A stretch of 64,000 bases of DNA from Nocardioides sp. zg-1230 (GTDB taxonomy: Bacteria; Actinomycetota; Actinomycetes; Propionibacteriales; Nocardioidaceae). Position 1 is the stretch's first letter. The number at the start of each line of letters is the position of its first letter. The stretch is from the NCBI RefSeq assembly GCF_013155335.1, contig NZ_JABJQZ010000002.1, positions 186,001-250,000 on the forward strand, read 5' to 3'. A model generated the notes under the pieces. That model was given only the letters and a program-made list of their open reading frames with translations. It had not been told where the DNA came from and searched no databases. The position numbers and the translations under genes were made by a program. Positions 36,691-45,975 of the stretch are shown one piece after another.

Positions 36691-37926
36691 ATGACGACCC
36701 GTACCCGCCTGCTGCTCGCGCTCGCCGCGAGCGCTTTGCTGCTGCCCGCCCTGCCGGCGTCCGCCGACACGTCGGCTGCCGAGCCCCGTCGGGCGATCGA
36801 GGCGTGGTCCACGCCGGGCAGCACCGCGATCACCATCACCGGCCACGGCTTCGGCCACGGCCACGGCATGTCGCAGTACGGCGCCCTCGGCGCGGCCCAG
36901 CAGGGCCTGACGTGGCAGCAGATCAACGAGTTCTACTACCCCGGCACCACGTGGGGCGCTGTCCGCGGCAAGGTCCGCGTGCTCATCACCGCCGACACCG
37001 GGCGCGACGTGCAGGTCGTGGCCGAGCGGGGGCTCAGGGTCGGCTCGGTGGGTCGCTCGCGCACCTGGCGCCTGCCCTCCAACGGCGCCAGGAAGTGGCG
37101 CCTGGTCGCTGCTGGGCGCGACACCGCCGTGCAGTGGACGAAGGGCGGCTCGTGGCGCAGGTGGAAGAAGGTGCGCGGCGAGGCCGAGCTCCGATCCGCC
37201 GACAGCAGCCTGACCCTGGTGCTGCCCGGCGACCGTCGCGACTACCGCGGCACCCTGCAGTCGGTGGCGGCACGGGAGGGCGGCAAGCGCGAGACCGTCA
37301 ACCGGGTCGGCATGGAGGCCTACCTGCGTGGCGTCGTGCCGGAGGAGGTCCCCGCGCTCTGGACCTCGGCGGCGGTCAGCGCCCAGTCCGTCGCGGCGCG
37401 CACCTACGCGGCCTTCGAGCGATCGCAGCCCGCTGCCGCCCACTACGACCTCTGCGACACCACCCAGTGCCAGGTCTACGGCGGCGTCGACGTGGAGCAC
37501 GACGCGGCGACCGCGGCCATCCAGGCGACCGCCGGGCAGGGCCTCTTCCACGACGGGCGCCCGGCGTTCACGCAGTTCTCGGCTAGCAACGGCGGCTTCT
37601 CCGCGGCCGGCTCCATGCCCTACCTCGTGGCGCAGGTCGACCCCTACGACGGCCTCGCCAACCCGACGTACTCCACCTGGAGCAGGACGATCGACGACAC
37701 CCAGGTCGAGAAGCAGTGGCCCGGGATGGGCGACCTCACCGGCATCGAGGTCGTCGCGCGCGACGGCAACGGCGAGTGGGGCGGTCGCGTCACCGCCATG
37801 GCGTTCGTGTTCACCGGCGGCCGGGTGAGCGTGAGCGGCGACGACGCCCGCTCGTTCCTCGGCCTGCCCTCCGACTGGTTCACGTTCAGCGTGCTGCCGC
37901 GCCAGAAGGGGCCCGCACGCCTGTGA
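36691..37926 (+). CDS. Secreted SpoIID/LytB-domain protein
   Basis: 411 residues with a classical signal peptide (LLLALAASALLLPALPASA). The mature N-terminus has HGFGHGHGMSQYGALGAAQQGLT, split here as GHGFGHGHGMSQYG, and the SpoIID core GMEAYLRGVVPEEVPALW followed by SAQSVAARTYAAF. In sporulating Firmicutes SpoIID is a lytic transglycosylase acting on stripped peptidoglycan; actinobacterial homologues probably act in cell-wall remodelling. RBS GGGGGAGA. The stop overlaps the SGNH lipoprotein gene (GTGA), so the two exported proteins are co-expressed. Confidence 0.88.
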   Translation: MTTRTRLLLALAASALLLPALPASADTSAAEPRRAIEAWSTPGSTAITITGHGFGHGHGMSQYGALGAAQQGLTWQQINEFYYPGTTWGAVRGKVRVLITADTGRDVQVVAERGLRVGSVGRSRTWRLPSNGARKWRLVAAGRDTAVQWTKGGSWRRWKKVRGEAELRSADSSLTLVLPGDRRDYRGTLQSVAAREGGKRETVNRVGMEAYLRGVVPEEVPALWTSAAVSAQSVAARTYAAFERSQPAAAHYDLCDTTQCQVYGGVDVEHDAATAAIQATAGQGLFHDGRPAFTQFSASNGGFSAAGSMPYLVAQVDPYDGLANPTYSTWSRTIDDTQVEKQWPGMGDLTGIEVVARDGNGEWGGRVTAMAFVFTGGRVSVSGDDARSFLGLPSDWFTFSVLPRQKGPARL

Positions 37927-38867
37927 CCCGACGGCTCCGTCTCGCGGCGGCAGTGGCCGCCCTCGCCCTCACCGCGTCCGCCTGCGAGTCCGGCCAGGCG
38001 GCCGGCGACGGCGACGTCGACCTGCCCGACCCCGTCGTCGACACCGAGGTCACCACCCGGGTCGACTACGTCGCGATGGGCGACTCGTTCTCCGCGGGCC
38101 CGTTCATCGGCACGATGCGCACCGACCCGCAGGGGTGCGCGCGCTCGAAGGACAACTACCCGGCCTTCGTGGCCGACTGGCTCGACGTCGCCAGCTACAC
38201 CGACGTCACCTGCTCGGCCGCGACGACCCGCGACCTCGTCGAGCCGATGGTGATGTTCGACGGCAACACCGCGCCACCCCAGGTCGACGCGCTCTCGGCC
38301 GAGACCGACCTGGTGACGCTCGGCATCGGCGGCAACGACTTCGGCATCTACGACTCGCTCATCCAGTGCCAGCGGGGTCCGGCAGCGATCTGCCCGGTGG
38401 ACCAGCTGCGCGCCGACACCGGCAAGGTCGCCGGCCGCGTGCAGCAGGCCGTGCGTCGCATCGCGAAGGCCGCCCCCGACGCGGAGGTGCTCGTCGTCGG
38501 CTACCCCGACATCCTGCCCACCGAGGGCACCTGCCGTGCCGTCGGCGTGCCGGCCGAGGTGCTCGAGCCGGTCGCCGAGGTCGCCGGGCTCCTCAACGCC
38601 TCGATGCGCCGCGGCGCGCGGGCGGCAGGGGCGTCGTACGTCGACATGGCGGCGGTCTCCGACGGGCACGACGTGTGCGCGAAGGGCCGGGCGTGGGTCA
38701 ACGGCCCGCGGTTCCGCGCGGGCGTGGCGGCGCCCTTCCACCCCAAGATCAACGGCATGCGCGCCGTCGCGGTCGAGGTGTTCCGTGAGGTGACGGGGGC
38801 GGACCCCGAGGAGGTCACTGAGTACGCCGAGCCCGACCCCGACGTGATCGTCCTCAACGAGGGCTGA
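37923..38867 (+). CDS. SGNH/GDSL-hydrolase lipoprotein
   Basis: 314 residues. Signal peptide with a possible lipobox ASAC (Cys21). SGNH blocks: GDSFSAGP with the nucleophilic Ser, the Gly in the YTDVTCSAATT region, GGNDFGIYD, and the catalytic His in FHPKINGM. Two conserved-looking Cys pairs suggest disulfides typical of secreted lipases or esterases in this class. GTG start overlaps the stop of the SpoIID-like gene by four bases. It likely acts on an ester in the envelope or medium. Its end overlaps pyc by 14 bp in a convergent arrangement. Confidence 0.88.
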   Translation: MTRRLRLAAAVAALALTASACESGQAAGDGDVDLPDPVVDTEVTTRVDYVAMGDSFSAGPFIGTMRTDPQGCARSKDNYPAFVADWLDVASYTDVTCSAATTRDLVEPMVMFDGNTAPPQVDALSAETDLVTLGIGGNDFGIYDSLIQCQRGPAAICPVDQLRADTGKVAGRVQQAVRRIAKAAPDAEVLVVGYPDILPTEGTCRAVGVPAEVLEPVAEVAGLLNASMRRGARAAGASYVDMAAVSDGHDVCAKGRAWVNGPRFRAGVAAPFHPKINGMRAVAVEVFREVTGADPEEVTEYAEPDPDVIVLNEG

Positions 38868-41800
38868 TCACCAGCACCAGGTCGCCGCCCTCGACGGCCT
38901 GCGTGGCGGGCACCGCGAGGCGGCTGACCGTCCCGGCGACCGGCGCGGTGATGGAAGCCTCCATCTTCATCGCCTCGATGGTGGCGACCGTCTGGCCCGC
39001 CTCGACCGCGTCGCCCTCGGCGACGGTGACCGTCACCGCCCCGTCGTAGGGCGCGGCGACGTGGCCGGTGTTGGTGGGGTCGGCCTTCTCGGTCGACGCG
39101 ACGTCGGCAGAGATGCTGCGGTCGCGCACCTGGACGGGTCGCATCTGGCCGTCGACGGTCGCCATCACGTTGCGGAAGCCGCGTTCGTCGGGCTCGCTGA
39201 TCGCCTCGAGGCCGAACAGCATCTCGCGGCCCTCGCGCACCTGCACGCGGTGCTCCTCGCCGCGACGCAGGCCGTAGAGGTAGTCGATGGTCGACACCGC
39301 CGACAGGTCGCCGTAGGAGTCGCGCGACTCGTGGAAGGCGGCCGTGGGGCCGGGGAAGAGCAGCTCGTTGAGCGTCGAGCGGCGGTCGGAGGCCAGGGCC
39401 GCCTGCTGCTCGTCGGTGAGGCTCTCGGTGGGCTGCTTCCAGGTGCGCCCGGCGAGCGCCTTAGTGCGGAACGGCTCGGGCCACCCGCCCGGTGGGTCGC
39501 CCAGCTCACCGTTGAGGAAGCCGATGACGGAGTCCGGGACGTCGTACGACGCCGGGTCGGCCTCGAACTCCGCCGGGTCGGCGTTGGCGGCGACGAGCGC
39601 GAGCGCGAGGTCACCGACGACCTTGGACGACGGCGTCACCTTCACGACGTTGCCGAGGATGTCGTTGGCCGCGGCGTACATGTCCTCGACCTGCTCGAAC
39701 CGCTCGCCGAGGCCCAGCGCGATCGCCTGCTGGCGCAGGTTGGAGAGCTGGCCGCCGGGGATCTCGTGGCGGTAGACGCGTCCGGTCGGCGACGGCAGGC
39801 CGGACTCGAAGGGGGCGTAGACCCGGCGGACGGCCTCCCAGTAGGGCTCCATCGCGTTGACCGCGGCCAGCGACAGCCCGGTCTCGCGCTCGGAGTGGTC
39901 GGTCGCCGAGACCAGCGCCGACAGGGCCGGCTGCGACGTCGTGCCGGCCATCGAGGCACAGGCGGCGTCGACGGCGTCGACGCCGGAGTCGATCGCCGCG
40001 AGCAGCGTGGCGAGCTGGCCGCCGGGGGTGTCGTGGGTGTGGAGGTGCACCGGCAGGTCGAAGCGCTCGCGCAGCGCCGTGACGAGGGTGCGGGCGGCGG
40101 GCGCCCGCAGCAGGCCGGCCATGTCCTTGATCGCCAGCACGTGGGCGCCGGCATCGACGATCTGCTCGGCGAGGCGCAGGTAGTAGTCGAGCGAGTAGAG
40201 CCGCTCGTCGGGCGAGGACAGGTCGCCGGTGTAGCACAGGGCCACCTCGGCCACCGACGTGCCGGTCGCGCGGACGGCGTCGATGGCCGGGCGCATCTGG
40301 GAGACGTCGTTGAGGGCGTCGAAGATCCGGAACACGTCGATGCCGGTCTCGGCGGCCTCCTGCACGAAGGCCTCGGTGACCTGCGTCGGGTAGGGCGTGT
40401 AGCCGACGGTGTTGCGACCGCGCAGCAGCATCTGGAGGCCGACGTTGGGGATCGCCTCCCGCAGGGCGGCCAGCCGCTCCCACGGGTCCTCGGCCAGGAA
40501 GCGCAGCGCGACGTCGTACGTCGCCCCGCCCCAGCACTCGACCGACCACAGCTGCGGTGTGGTGCGCGCGACGTGCTCGGCGACGGCGAGAAGGTCGCGG
40601 GTGCGGACGCGGGTGGCGAGCAGCGACTGGTGGGCGTCGCGGAAGGTGGTGTCGGTGACCGCGACGTGCTTCTGGGCGCGCAGCCGGCGCGCGAACTCGT
40701 CCGGCCCGACCTCGCGCAGCAGCTGCCGGGTGCCGTCGGGGACCGGCTGCGACCGGTCGAGCTCGGGCAGCTTGCTGGCCGCAGACACCGTCACCGGGGC
40801 GCGGCCGTGCGGCTGGTTGACCGTGACGTCGGCGAGGTAGGCCAGCAGCTTGGTCGCGCGGTCGCGCCCGAGCTGGGCCCTGAGGAGGGACGGGTGGTCC
40901 TCGATGAAGGACGTGGTGACGCCGCCGGCTGCGAAGTCGGGGTCGGCGAGCACGGCCTGGAGGAACCCGACGTTGGTGGAGACGCCGCGGATGCGGAACT
41001 CGAGCAGGGCTCGGCGGGCCTTCTGCACCGCGGCCTCGAAGGTGCGGCCGCGACAGGTGAGCTTGGCGAGCATCGAGTCGAAGTGCGGGCTGATCTCTGC
41101 GCCGCTGTAGGTGGTGCCGCCGTCGAGGCGTACGCCCGGGCCGCCGGGGGAGCGGTAGGTCGTGATCTTGCCGGTGTCGGGCCGGAAGCCGTTGGCGGGG
41201 TCCTCGGTGGTGATGCGGCACTGGAGGGCGAAGCCGCGCGGCTGCACCGAGTCCTGGGTGAGGTCGAGGTCGGCGAGGGTGGCGCCGGCCGCGATGAGCA
41301 TCTGCGACTGGACGAGGTCGACGGCGGTGACCTCCTCGGTCACCGTGTGCTCGACCTGGATGCGCGGGTTCATCTCGATGAAGACGTACTTGCCGGTGGG
41401 GTCGAGCAGGAACTCGACGGTGCCGGCGTTCTTGTAGCCGATCTCGCGGGCGAACCGGACCGCGTCGGCGCACATGCGGTCGCGCAGCTCGGGGTCGAGG
41501 TTGGGCGCGGGGGCGATCTCGACGACCTTCTGGTGGCGCCGCTGCACGGAGCAGTCGCGCTCGTAGAGGTGGATGACGCCGTCCTCGGACCCGGTGCCGT
41601 CGGACAGGATCTGCACCTCGATGTGGCGGGGGTCGACCACGGCCTGCTCGATGAAGACGGTCGGGTCGCCGAAGGCGCCGTCGGCCTCGCGCATGCAGGT
41701 CTCGATCGCGTCGCGCAGGTCGGCGCGGTCGTCGACGCGGCGCATGCCGCGGCCGCCGCCACCGGCGACGGCCTTGACGAAGAGCGGGGCCTCGATCTCC

Positions 41801-42246
41801 TCGGCGGCCGCGAGCAGCTCCTCGACGTCCGTCGACGGGGGCACGGACTCCAGCACCGGCACGCCGGCGGCCTTGGCGGCGGCGATCGCCCGGGCCTTGT
41901 TGCCGGTGAGGGTGAGCACCTCGGCGCTGGGCCCGATGAAGGTGATTCCGTTGGCGGCGCAGGCCTCGGCGAGTGCCGGGTTCTCCGAGAGGAAGCCGTA
42001 GCCGGGGTAGATCGCGTCGGCACCGCACCGCACGGCGACCTCGACGATGGCGTCCGGGTCGAGGTAGGCGCGTACGGGGTGCCCCTCCTCGCCGATCTGG
42101 TAGGCCTCCTCGGCCTTCATCCGGTGCTCGGACCCGCGGTCCTCGTGGGGGAAGACGGCCACTGTGCGCGCGCCGATCTCGCGTGCTGCACGGAAGGCCC
42201 GGACTGCGATCTCGCCACGGTTGGCGACGAGCACCTTGGAGAACAT
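38854..42246 (-). CDS. pyc: Pyruvate carboxylase
   Basis: 1130-residue anaplerotic enzyme making oxaloacetate from pyruvate. Order of domains: biotin carboxylase (residues 1-460; KAVAGGGGRGMR, EMNPRIQVEHTVTEEVT), carboxyltransferase (about 530-800; TDTTFRDAHQSLLATRVRT, HLHTHDTPGG), tetramerisation and C-terminal biotinyl domain with EAMKMEA near residue 1096. All sites are intact. ATG lies seven bases after TAGCGT (42254-42259). Full length and single-chain, as usual in actinobacteria. Confidence 0.96.
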   Translation of the reverse strand: MFSKVLVANRGEIAVRAFRAAREIGARTVAVFPHEDRGSEHRMKAEEAYQIGEEGHPVRAYLDPDAIVEVAVRCGADAIYPGYGFLSENPALAEACAANGITFIGPSAEVLTLTGNKARAIAAAKAAGVPVLESVPPSTDVEELLAAAEEIEAPLFVKAVAGGGGRGMRRVDDRADLRDAIETCMREADGAFGDPTVFIEQAVVDPRHIEVQILSDGTGSEDGVIHLYERDCSVQRRHQKVVEIAPAPNLDPELRDRMCADAVRFAREIGYKNAGTVEFLLDPTGKYVFIEMNPRIQVEHTVTEEVTAVDLVQSQMLIAAGATLADLDLTQDSVQPRGFALQCRITTEDPANGFRPDTGKITTYRSPGGPGVRLDGGTTYSGAEISPHFDSMLAKLTCRGRTFEAAVQKARRALLEFRIRGVSTNVGFLQAVLADPDFAAGGVTTSFIEDHPSLLRAQLGRDRATKLLAYLADVTVNQPHGRAPVTVSAASKLPELDRSQPVPDGTRQLLREVGPDEFARRLRAQKHVAVTDTTFRDAHQSLLATRVRTRDLLAVAEHVARTTPQLWSVECWGGATYDVALRFLAEDPWERLAALREAIPNVGLQMLLRGRNTVGYTPYPTQVTEAFVQEAAETGIDVFRIFDALNDVSQMRPAIDAVRATGTSVAEVALCYTGDLSSPDERLYSLDYYLRLAEQIVDAGAHVLAIKDMAGLLRAPAARTLVTALRERFDLPVHLHTHDTPGGQLATLLAAIDSGVDAVDAACASMAGTTSQPALSALVSATDHSERETGLSLAAVNAMEPYWEAVRRVYAPFESGLPSPTGRVYRHEIPGGQLSNLRQQAIALGLGERFEQVEDMYAAANDILGNVVKVTPSSKVVGDLALALVAANADPAEFEADPASYDVPDSVIGFLNGELGDPPGGWPEPFRTKALAGRTWKQPTESLTDEQQAALASDRRSTLNELLFPGPTAAFHESRDSYGDLSAVSTIDYLYGLRRGEEHRVQVREGREMLFGLEAISEPDERGFRNVMATVDGQMRPVQVRDRSISADVASTEKADPTNTGHVAAPYDGAVTVTVAEGDAVEAGQTVATIEAMKMEASITAPVAGTVSRLAVPATQAVEGGDLVLVISPR

Positions 42247-42307
42247 GGGCCGCACGCTATCGAGTGACGGGTGTGACCTGGGTTACCCGTCCGTACCCCG
42301 GTCGGGC

Positions 42308-43252
42308 TCAGGCGGCCGCCACCTCCTCCTGCGTGCGCCACCACGCCACCGTCCGTGCGAGACCATCGGTCAGCGGGGTGGGGGAGAGCCCGAGCCGGGC
42401 CTCGCTGGCGCTCGAGTCCATGACGAACGGGTCGGTGAACATGTAGGACGTCTCAGCCAGCTCGCGCATCTCGCGCGACACCACGCCGGAGGCGCGCAGC
42501 ACCCACGGCGGGATGCTCGACGTGCGCGGTGCCGGGACGCCCCCGGCGGCCGCGACCAGCTCGACGAGCCGCCGCTGGGTGACCGGGGGAGCGGTGGGGG
42601 CGTGGAGGAACGAGTTCCAGAGCTCCGGGCGCGCGGCAGCGGTGATCATCGCGGCGGCCAGGTCGGGCACGTAGGTGAACGAGTGCGGCTGGTCGGGGCT
42701 GCCGAGCACCCGCATCGTCCGGCCGGCCAGGACCGTCGGCACCAGGCGCTCGCCGGCGTGCGCGTTGCGGACGAGCGGGCCGTAGAAGTCGGATGCGGCG
42801 ACGCTGACGGTCGGGGTGGCCGAGGCGTCGCGCTGGGCGAGCAGCTCGGTGCGCACGCCGAGCTTGCCGGTGGTCGCCGTGCGGGGCGTGGACTCGGTGA
42901 TGGTGCCCTCGACCGGTCCGTAGGAGTAGAGGCTCTCCGGGAAGACCACGACCGCACCGACGCGTCCGGCCGCCTCGAGGACGGCGCGCTCGGCCTGCGG
43001 CAGCTCGGAGCGCCAGACGCGGGCGTCGTACGACGACCCGTGGATGCAGTGGTGGACCGCGACCGCTCCCTCGAAGGCGACGGCCAGCGCCTCGGGCCGG
43101 GAGACGTCGACACGCCGCCGCTCGATGAGGGGGTGGACCGGGCCGCTGCCCGAGCGGGTCAGCAGGCGAACCTGCTGACCGGCTTCGGCGAGCTGCTGGG
43201 CGACGGTCGAGCCGACGGGGCCGGCGCCGGTGACGACGTGCACGGTGTTCAT
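42308..43252 (-). CDS. NAD(P)-binding epimerase/reductase (SDR, NmrA-like)
   Basis: 314 residues. N-terminal Rossmann motif VVTGAGPVGSTVAQQLAEAG and an atypical-SDR body (FTYVPDLAAAMITAA; LGSPDQPHSF). The canonical Tyr-x-x-x-Lys is not obvious; the Tyr in ESLYSYGPVEG is the nearest candidate. ATG with AGGAG six bases upstream. Divergent from a TetR-type gene; two matching palindromes lie in the shared region, so it is probably the target gene of that repressor. Substrate unknown. Confidence 0.82.
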   Translation of the reverse strand: MNTVHVVTGAGPVGSTVAQQLAEAGQQVRLLTRSGSGPVHPLIERRRVDVSRPEALAVAFEGAVAVHHCIHGSSYDARVWRSELPQAERAVLEAAGRVGAVVVFPESLYSYGPVEGTITESTPRTATTGKLGVRTELLAQRDASATPTVSVAASDFYGPLVRNAHAGERLVPTVLAGRTMRVLGSPDQPHSFTYVPDLAAAMITAAARPELWNSFLHAPTAPPVTQRRLVELVAAAGGVPAPRTSSIPPWVLRASGVVSREMRELAETSYMFTDPFVMDSSASEARLGLSPTPLTDGLARTVAWWRTQEEVAAA

Positions 43253-43276
43253 GGGGATCTCCTGTGGTCAGAAAAG

Positions 43277-43341
43277 GAGAGCGGTGCTCTCGGTTTGACC
43301 AGCATGGCGCATCGGTGACGACAAAGCAAGAGCAGTGCTCT
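43277..43341. promoter_or_regulatory. Twin operators between epimerase and TetR genes
   Basis: Two palindromes with the same arms: GAGAGC-GGT-GCTCTC (43277-43291) and AGAGC-AGT-GCTCT (43329-43341), 51 bp centre to centre. Flanks are also alike (CGGTTTG, CGTTTG after each). One sits next to the epimerase start, the other 40 bp before the TetR gene start. Confidence 0.75.
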
Positions 43342-43381
43342 CGTTTGTCACCGGTGCTCGCACATGTGCTTGGATGGGGCC

Positions 43382-44092
43382 GTGGACGACTCCTCCCCGC
43401 ACCTGTCCCCGCGCGCCCGGGCGCGCGAGCAGACCATGCGCGACATCGTCCGCATCGGTCGCGAGCACCTGGTCACCGAGGGGGCCGCGGCCCTGTCGTT
43501 GCGGGCCGTCGCGCGCGACCTGGGGCTGGTGTCCTCAGCGATCTACCGCTACGTGGCGAGCCGCGACGAGCTGCTGACCCTCCTCGTCATCGACGGCTAC
43601 GACGAGCTCGGTGACGCGGTCGACGCCGCGCTCGAGCCGATCGACCGGGACGACCACATCGGCCGGGTCGTCGCGATCGCACGCGCCACCCGCGCGTGGG
43701 CACTGGCTGAGCCGGCGACGTACGCCCTCCTCTTCGGCAGCCCCGTGCCCGGCTACGAGGCCCCGGCCGAGCAGACCACCGGCCCCGGCACCCGCGTCGT
43801 CGGCCGGCTCGTCGAGGTGTGGGAGGACGCGTGGCGGGCGGGGGCGATCGTGCTCGACGACGCGCCGGTCGCCCCGCGGCGGCTGTCCCGCGACCTCGCC
43901 CGGATCCGCAGACAGGTCGGGATCACCGCGCCCGACCGGCTCGTCGCCCGCGGTCTCTTCGCCTGGGCGGCGCTCTTCGGCTGCGTGTCGTTCGAGGTGT
44001 TCGGGCAGTACGGCGCCGACACCTTCAGCAACCCGGGCGACCTCTTCGAGCACCACGTCGCGGCGCTGGTCGAGGCCGTGGGTCTGGGGTAG
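43382..44092 (+). CDS. TetR/AcrR-family transcriptional regulator
   Basis: 236 residues. N-terminal helix-turn-helix (ALSLRAVARDLGLVSSAIYRYVASRDELL) and a C-terminal TetR_C-like ligand domain (TYALLFGSPVPGYEAP; LFAWAALFGCVSFEVFGQYG), the latter common in actinobacterial repressors. GTG start chosen because TTGGAT lies six bases upstream; an in-frame ATG at 43370 is less likely. Probable autoregulator and repressor of the divergent epimerase gene through the twin palindromes. Confidence 0.87.
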   Translation: MDDSSPHLSPRARAREQTMRDIVRIGREHLVTEGAAALSLRAVARDLGLVSSAIYRYVASRDELLTLLVIDGYDELGDAVDAALEPIDRDDHIGRVVAIARATRAWALAEPATYALLFGSPVPGYEAPAEQTTGPGTRVVGRLVEVWEDAWRAGAIVLDDAPVAPRRLSRDLARIRRQVGITAPDRLVARGLFAWAALFGCVSFEVFGQYGADTFSNPGDLFEHHVAALVEAVGLG

Positions 44093-44114
44093 CCCGACCG
44101 TCGGACCACAGGGA

Positions 44115-45908
44115 TCAGTCCTTGATCTCGCAGATCACGGCGCCGTTGGTGACGGTGGCACCGACCTCGGCCTGCAGCCCGGCGATGGTGCCGGCCTTGT
44201 GGGCCTTGAGGGGCTGCTCCATCTTCATGGCCTCCATCACGACGACGACGTCGCCCTCGGCGACCTCCTGGCCCTCCTCGACGGCGACCTTGACGATGGT
44301 GCCCTGCATGGGCGAGGTGACCGAGTCGCCGGACGCCGCGGCGCCGGCCTTCTTCGCGGACCGCTTGCCCGCCTTCTTCGCGCCGCCTCCACCGTTGCCG
44401 TTCGCGGCCAGTCCGCCGAGCCCGGCGGGCAGCACGACCTCGAGCCGGCGGCCGCCGACCTCGACAGTGACCTTCTGCCGCTCTCCCTGCTCGTCGGCCT
44501 CGCCCGCGTCACCGGCGTACGGCTCGATCTGGTTGTCGAACTCGGTCTCGATCCACTGCGTGTAGACGTCGAAGGAGCCCTCGCCGGACGGGGTGGAGGC
44601 GCCGACGTAGGCCGGGTCGGAGACCACTGCGCGGTGGAAGGGGATCACGGTGGGCATGCCGTCGACGACGAACTCGTCGAGGGCACGGCGGGAGCGCTCG
44701 AGGGCCTGCGTGCGGTCCTTGCCGGTGACGATGAGCTTGGCGATGAGGGAGTCGAACGAGCCGGGGATGGTCTCGCCCTGGTCGTAGCCGCCGTCGAGCC
44801 GTACGCCGGGGCCGGCCGGCGCGTGCCAGCGGGTCAGGGTGCCGGGGGCGGGCATGAAGTTGCGTCCGCCGTCCTCGGCATTGATGCGGAACTCGATGGA
44901 GTGGCCGCGGATCTCCGGGTCGCCGTAGCCGAGCTCCTCGCCGGCGGCGATGCGGAACATCTCGCGCACGAGGTCGATGCCGGTGACCTCCTCGGAGACG
45001 CAGTGCTCGACCTGGAGGCGGGTGTTGACCTCGAGGAACGAGATCGTGCCGTCCTGCGCGACGAGGAACTCGCACGTGCCGGCACCGTGGTAGCCGGCCT
45101 CGGTGAGGATCCGCTTGGACGACTCGTAGAGCTCGGTGCGCTGCTCGTCGGTGAGGAACGGCGCAGGGGCCTCCTCGACGAGCTTCTGGTTGCGGCGCTG
45201 CAGGGAGCAGTCGCGGGTGGACACGACGACGACGTTGCCGTGCTGGTCGGCCAGGCACTGGGTCTCGACGTGGCGCGGCTTGTCGAGGAACTTCTCGACC
45301 AGGCACTCGCCTCGACCGAACGCGGTGACGGCCTCGCGGACCGCGGACTCGTAGGCGTCGGGGATCTCCTCGAGCGTGCGGGCGACCTTCAGGCCGCGCC
45401 CGCCGCCGCCGAAGACGGCCTTGATCGCGACCGGCAGGCCGTTGGCCTTGGCGAACTCGACGACCTCGTCGGCATCCTTGACCGGGTCCTTGGTGCCCGG
45501 GGCCAGGGGGGCCTTCGCCTTGTCGGCGATGTGCTTGGCCCGGGCCTTGTCGCCCAGCGCCTCGATCGCGGCCGGCGGGGGACCGATCCAGATCAGCCCG
45601 GCGTCGATGACGGCCTGGGCGAAGTCGGCGTTCTCGGCGAGGAACCCGTAGCCGGGGTGCACCGAGTCAGCGCCGGTCTTCTCGGCGACGGCGATGATCT
45701 TGGCGATGTCGAGGTAGGACTCGGCCGGCGTCGCGCCGCCGAGGGAGTGGGCCTCGTCGGCCAGCCGTACGAAGAGCGCGTCGCGGTCGGGGTCGGCGTA
45801 CACCGCCACGGAGCCGATGCCGGCGTCCTTGCAGGCGCGGATGACGCGGACCGCGATCTCGCCGCGGTTGGCGATGAGGACCTTCTTCAGGGGAGTCGTC
45901 TCGGGCAC
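44115..45908 (-). CDS. Acyl-CoA carboxylase alpha subunit (biotin carboxylase plus biotin carrier)
   Basis: 597 residues. Biotin carboxylase domain first ([49 protein letters not shown]), then an Ala/Lys/Gly linker near residues 500-525 and the biotinyl domain with EAMKMEQ near residue 561. This is the AccA3-like alpha chain that serves acetyl-, propionyl- or longer acyl-CoA carboxylases with separate beta subunits; none is encoded in the window. GTG start seven bases after TACCCT (45916-45921). Product is the carboxylated biotin carrier for malonyl- or methylmalonyl-CoA formation. Confidence 0.95.
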   Translation of the reverse strand: MPETTPLKKVLIANRGEIAVRVIRACKDAGIGSVAVYADPDRDALFVRLADEAHSLGGATPAESYLDIAKIIAVAEKTGADSVHPGYGFLAENADFAQAVIDAGLIWIGPPPAAIEALGDKARAKHIADKAKAPLAPGTKDPVKDADEVVEFAKANGLPVAIKAVFGGGGRGLKVARTLEEIPDAYESAVREAVTAFGRGECLVEKFLDKPRHVETQCLADQHGNVVVVSTRDCSLQRRNQKLVEEAPAPFLTDEQRTELYESSKRILTEAGYHGAGTCEFLVAQDGTISFLEVNTRLQVEHCVSEEVTGIDLVREMFRIAAGEELGYGDPEIRGHSIEFRINAEDGGRNFMPAPGTLTRWHAPAGPGVRLDGGYDQGETIPGSFDSLIAKLIVTGKDRTQALERSRRALDEFVVDGMPTVIPFHRAVVSDPAYVGASTPSGEGSFDVYTQWIETEFDNQIEPYAGDAGEADEQGERQKVTVEVGGRRLEVVLPAGLGGLAANGNGGGGAKKAGKRSAKKAGAAASGDSVTSPMQGTIVKVAVEEGQEVAEGDVVVVMEAMKMEQPLKAHKAGTIAGLQAEVGATVTNGAVICEIKD

Positions 45909-45975
45909 GGTTGGCAGGGTATCGCTCGCCCCGATCCTCTCGCCCCCCGTCCCATCCGCGTCCTAAGGTGCGCTC

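Noticed and set aside
39061..42267. Open frame of over 1000 codons antisense to pyruvate carboxylase
   Set aside because: Composition is typical of a shadow frame and the opposite strand encodes a complete, motif-rich enzyme.
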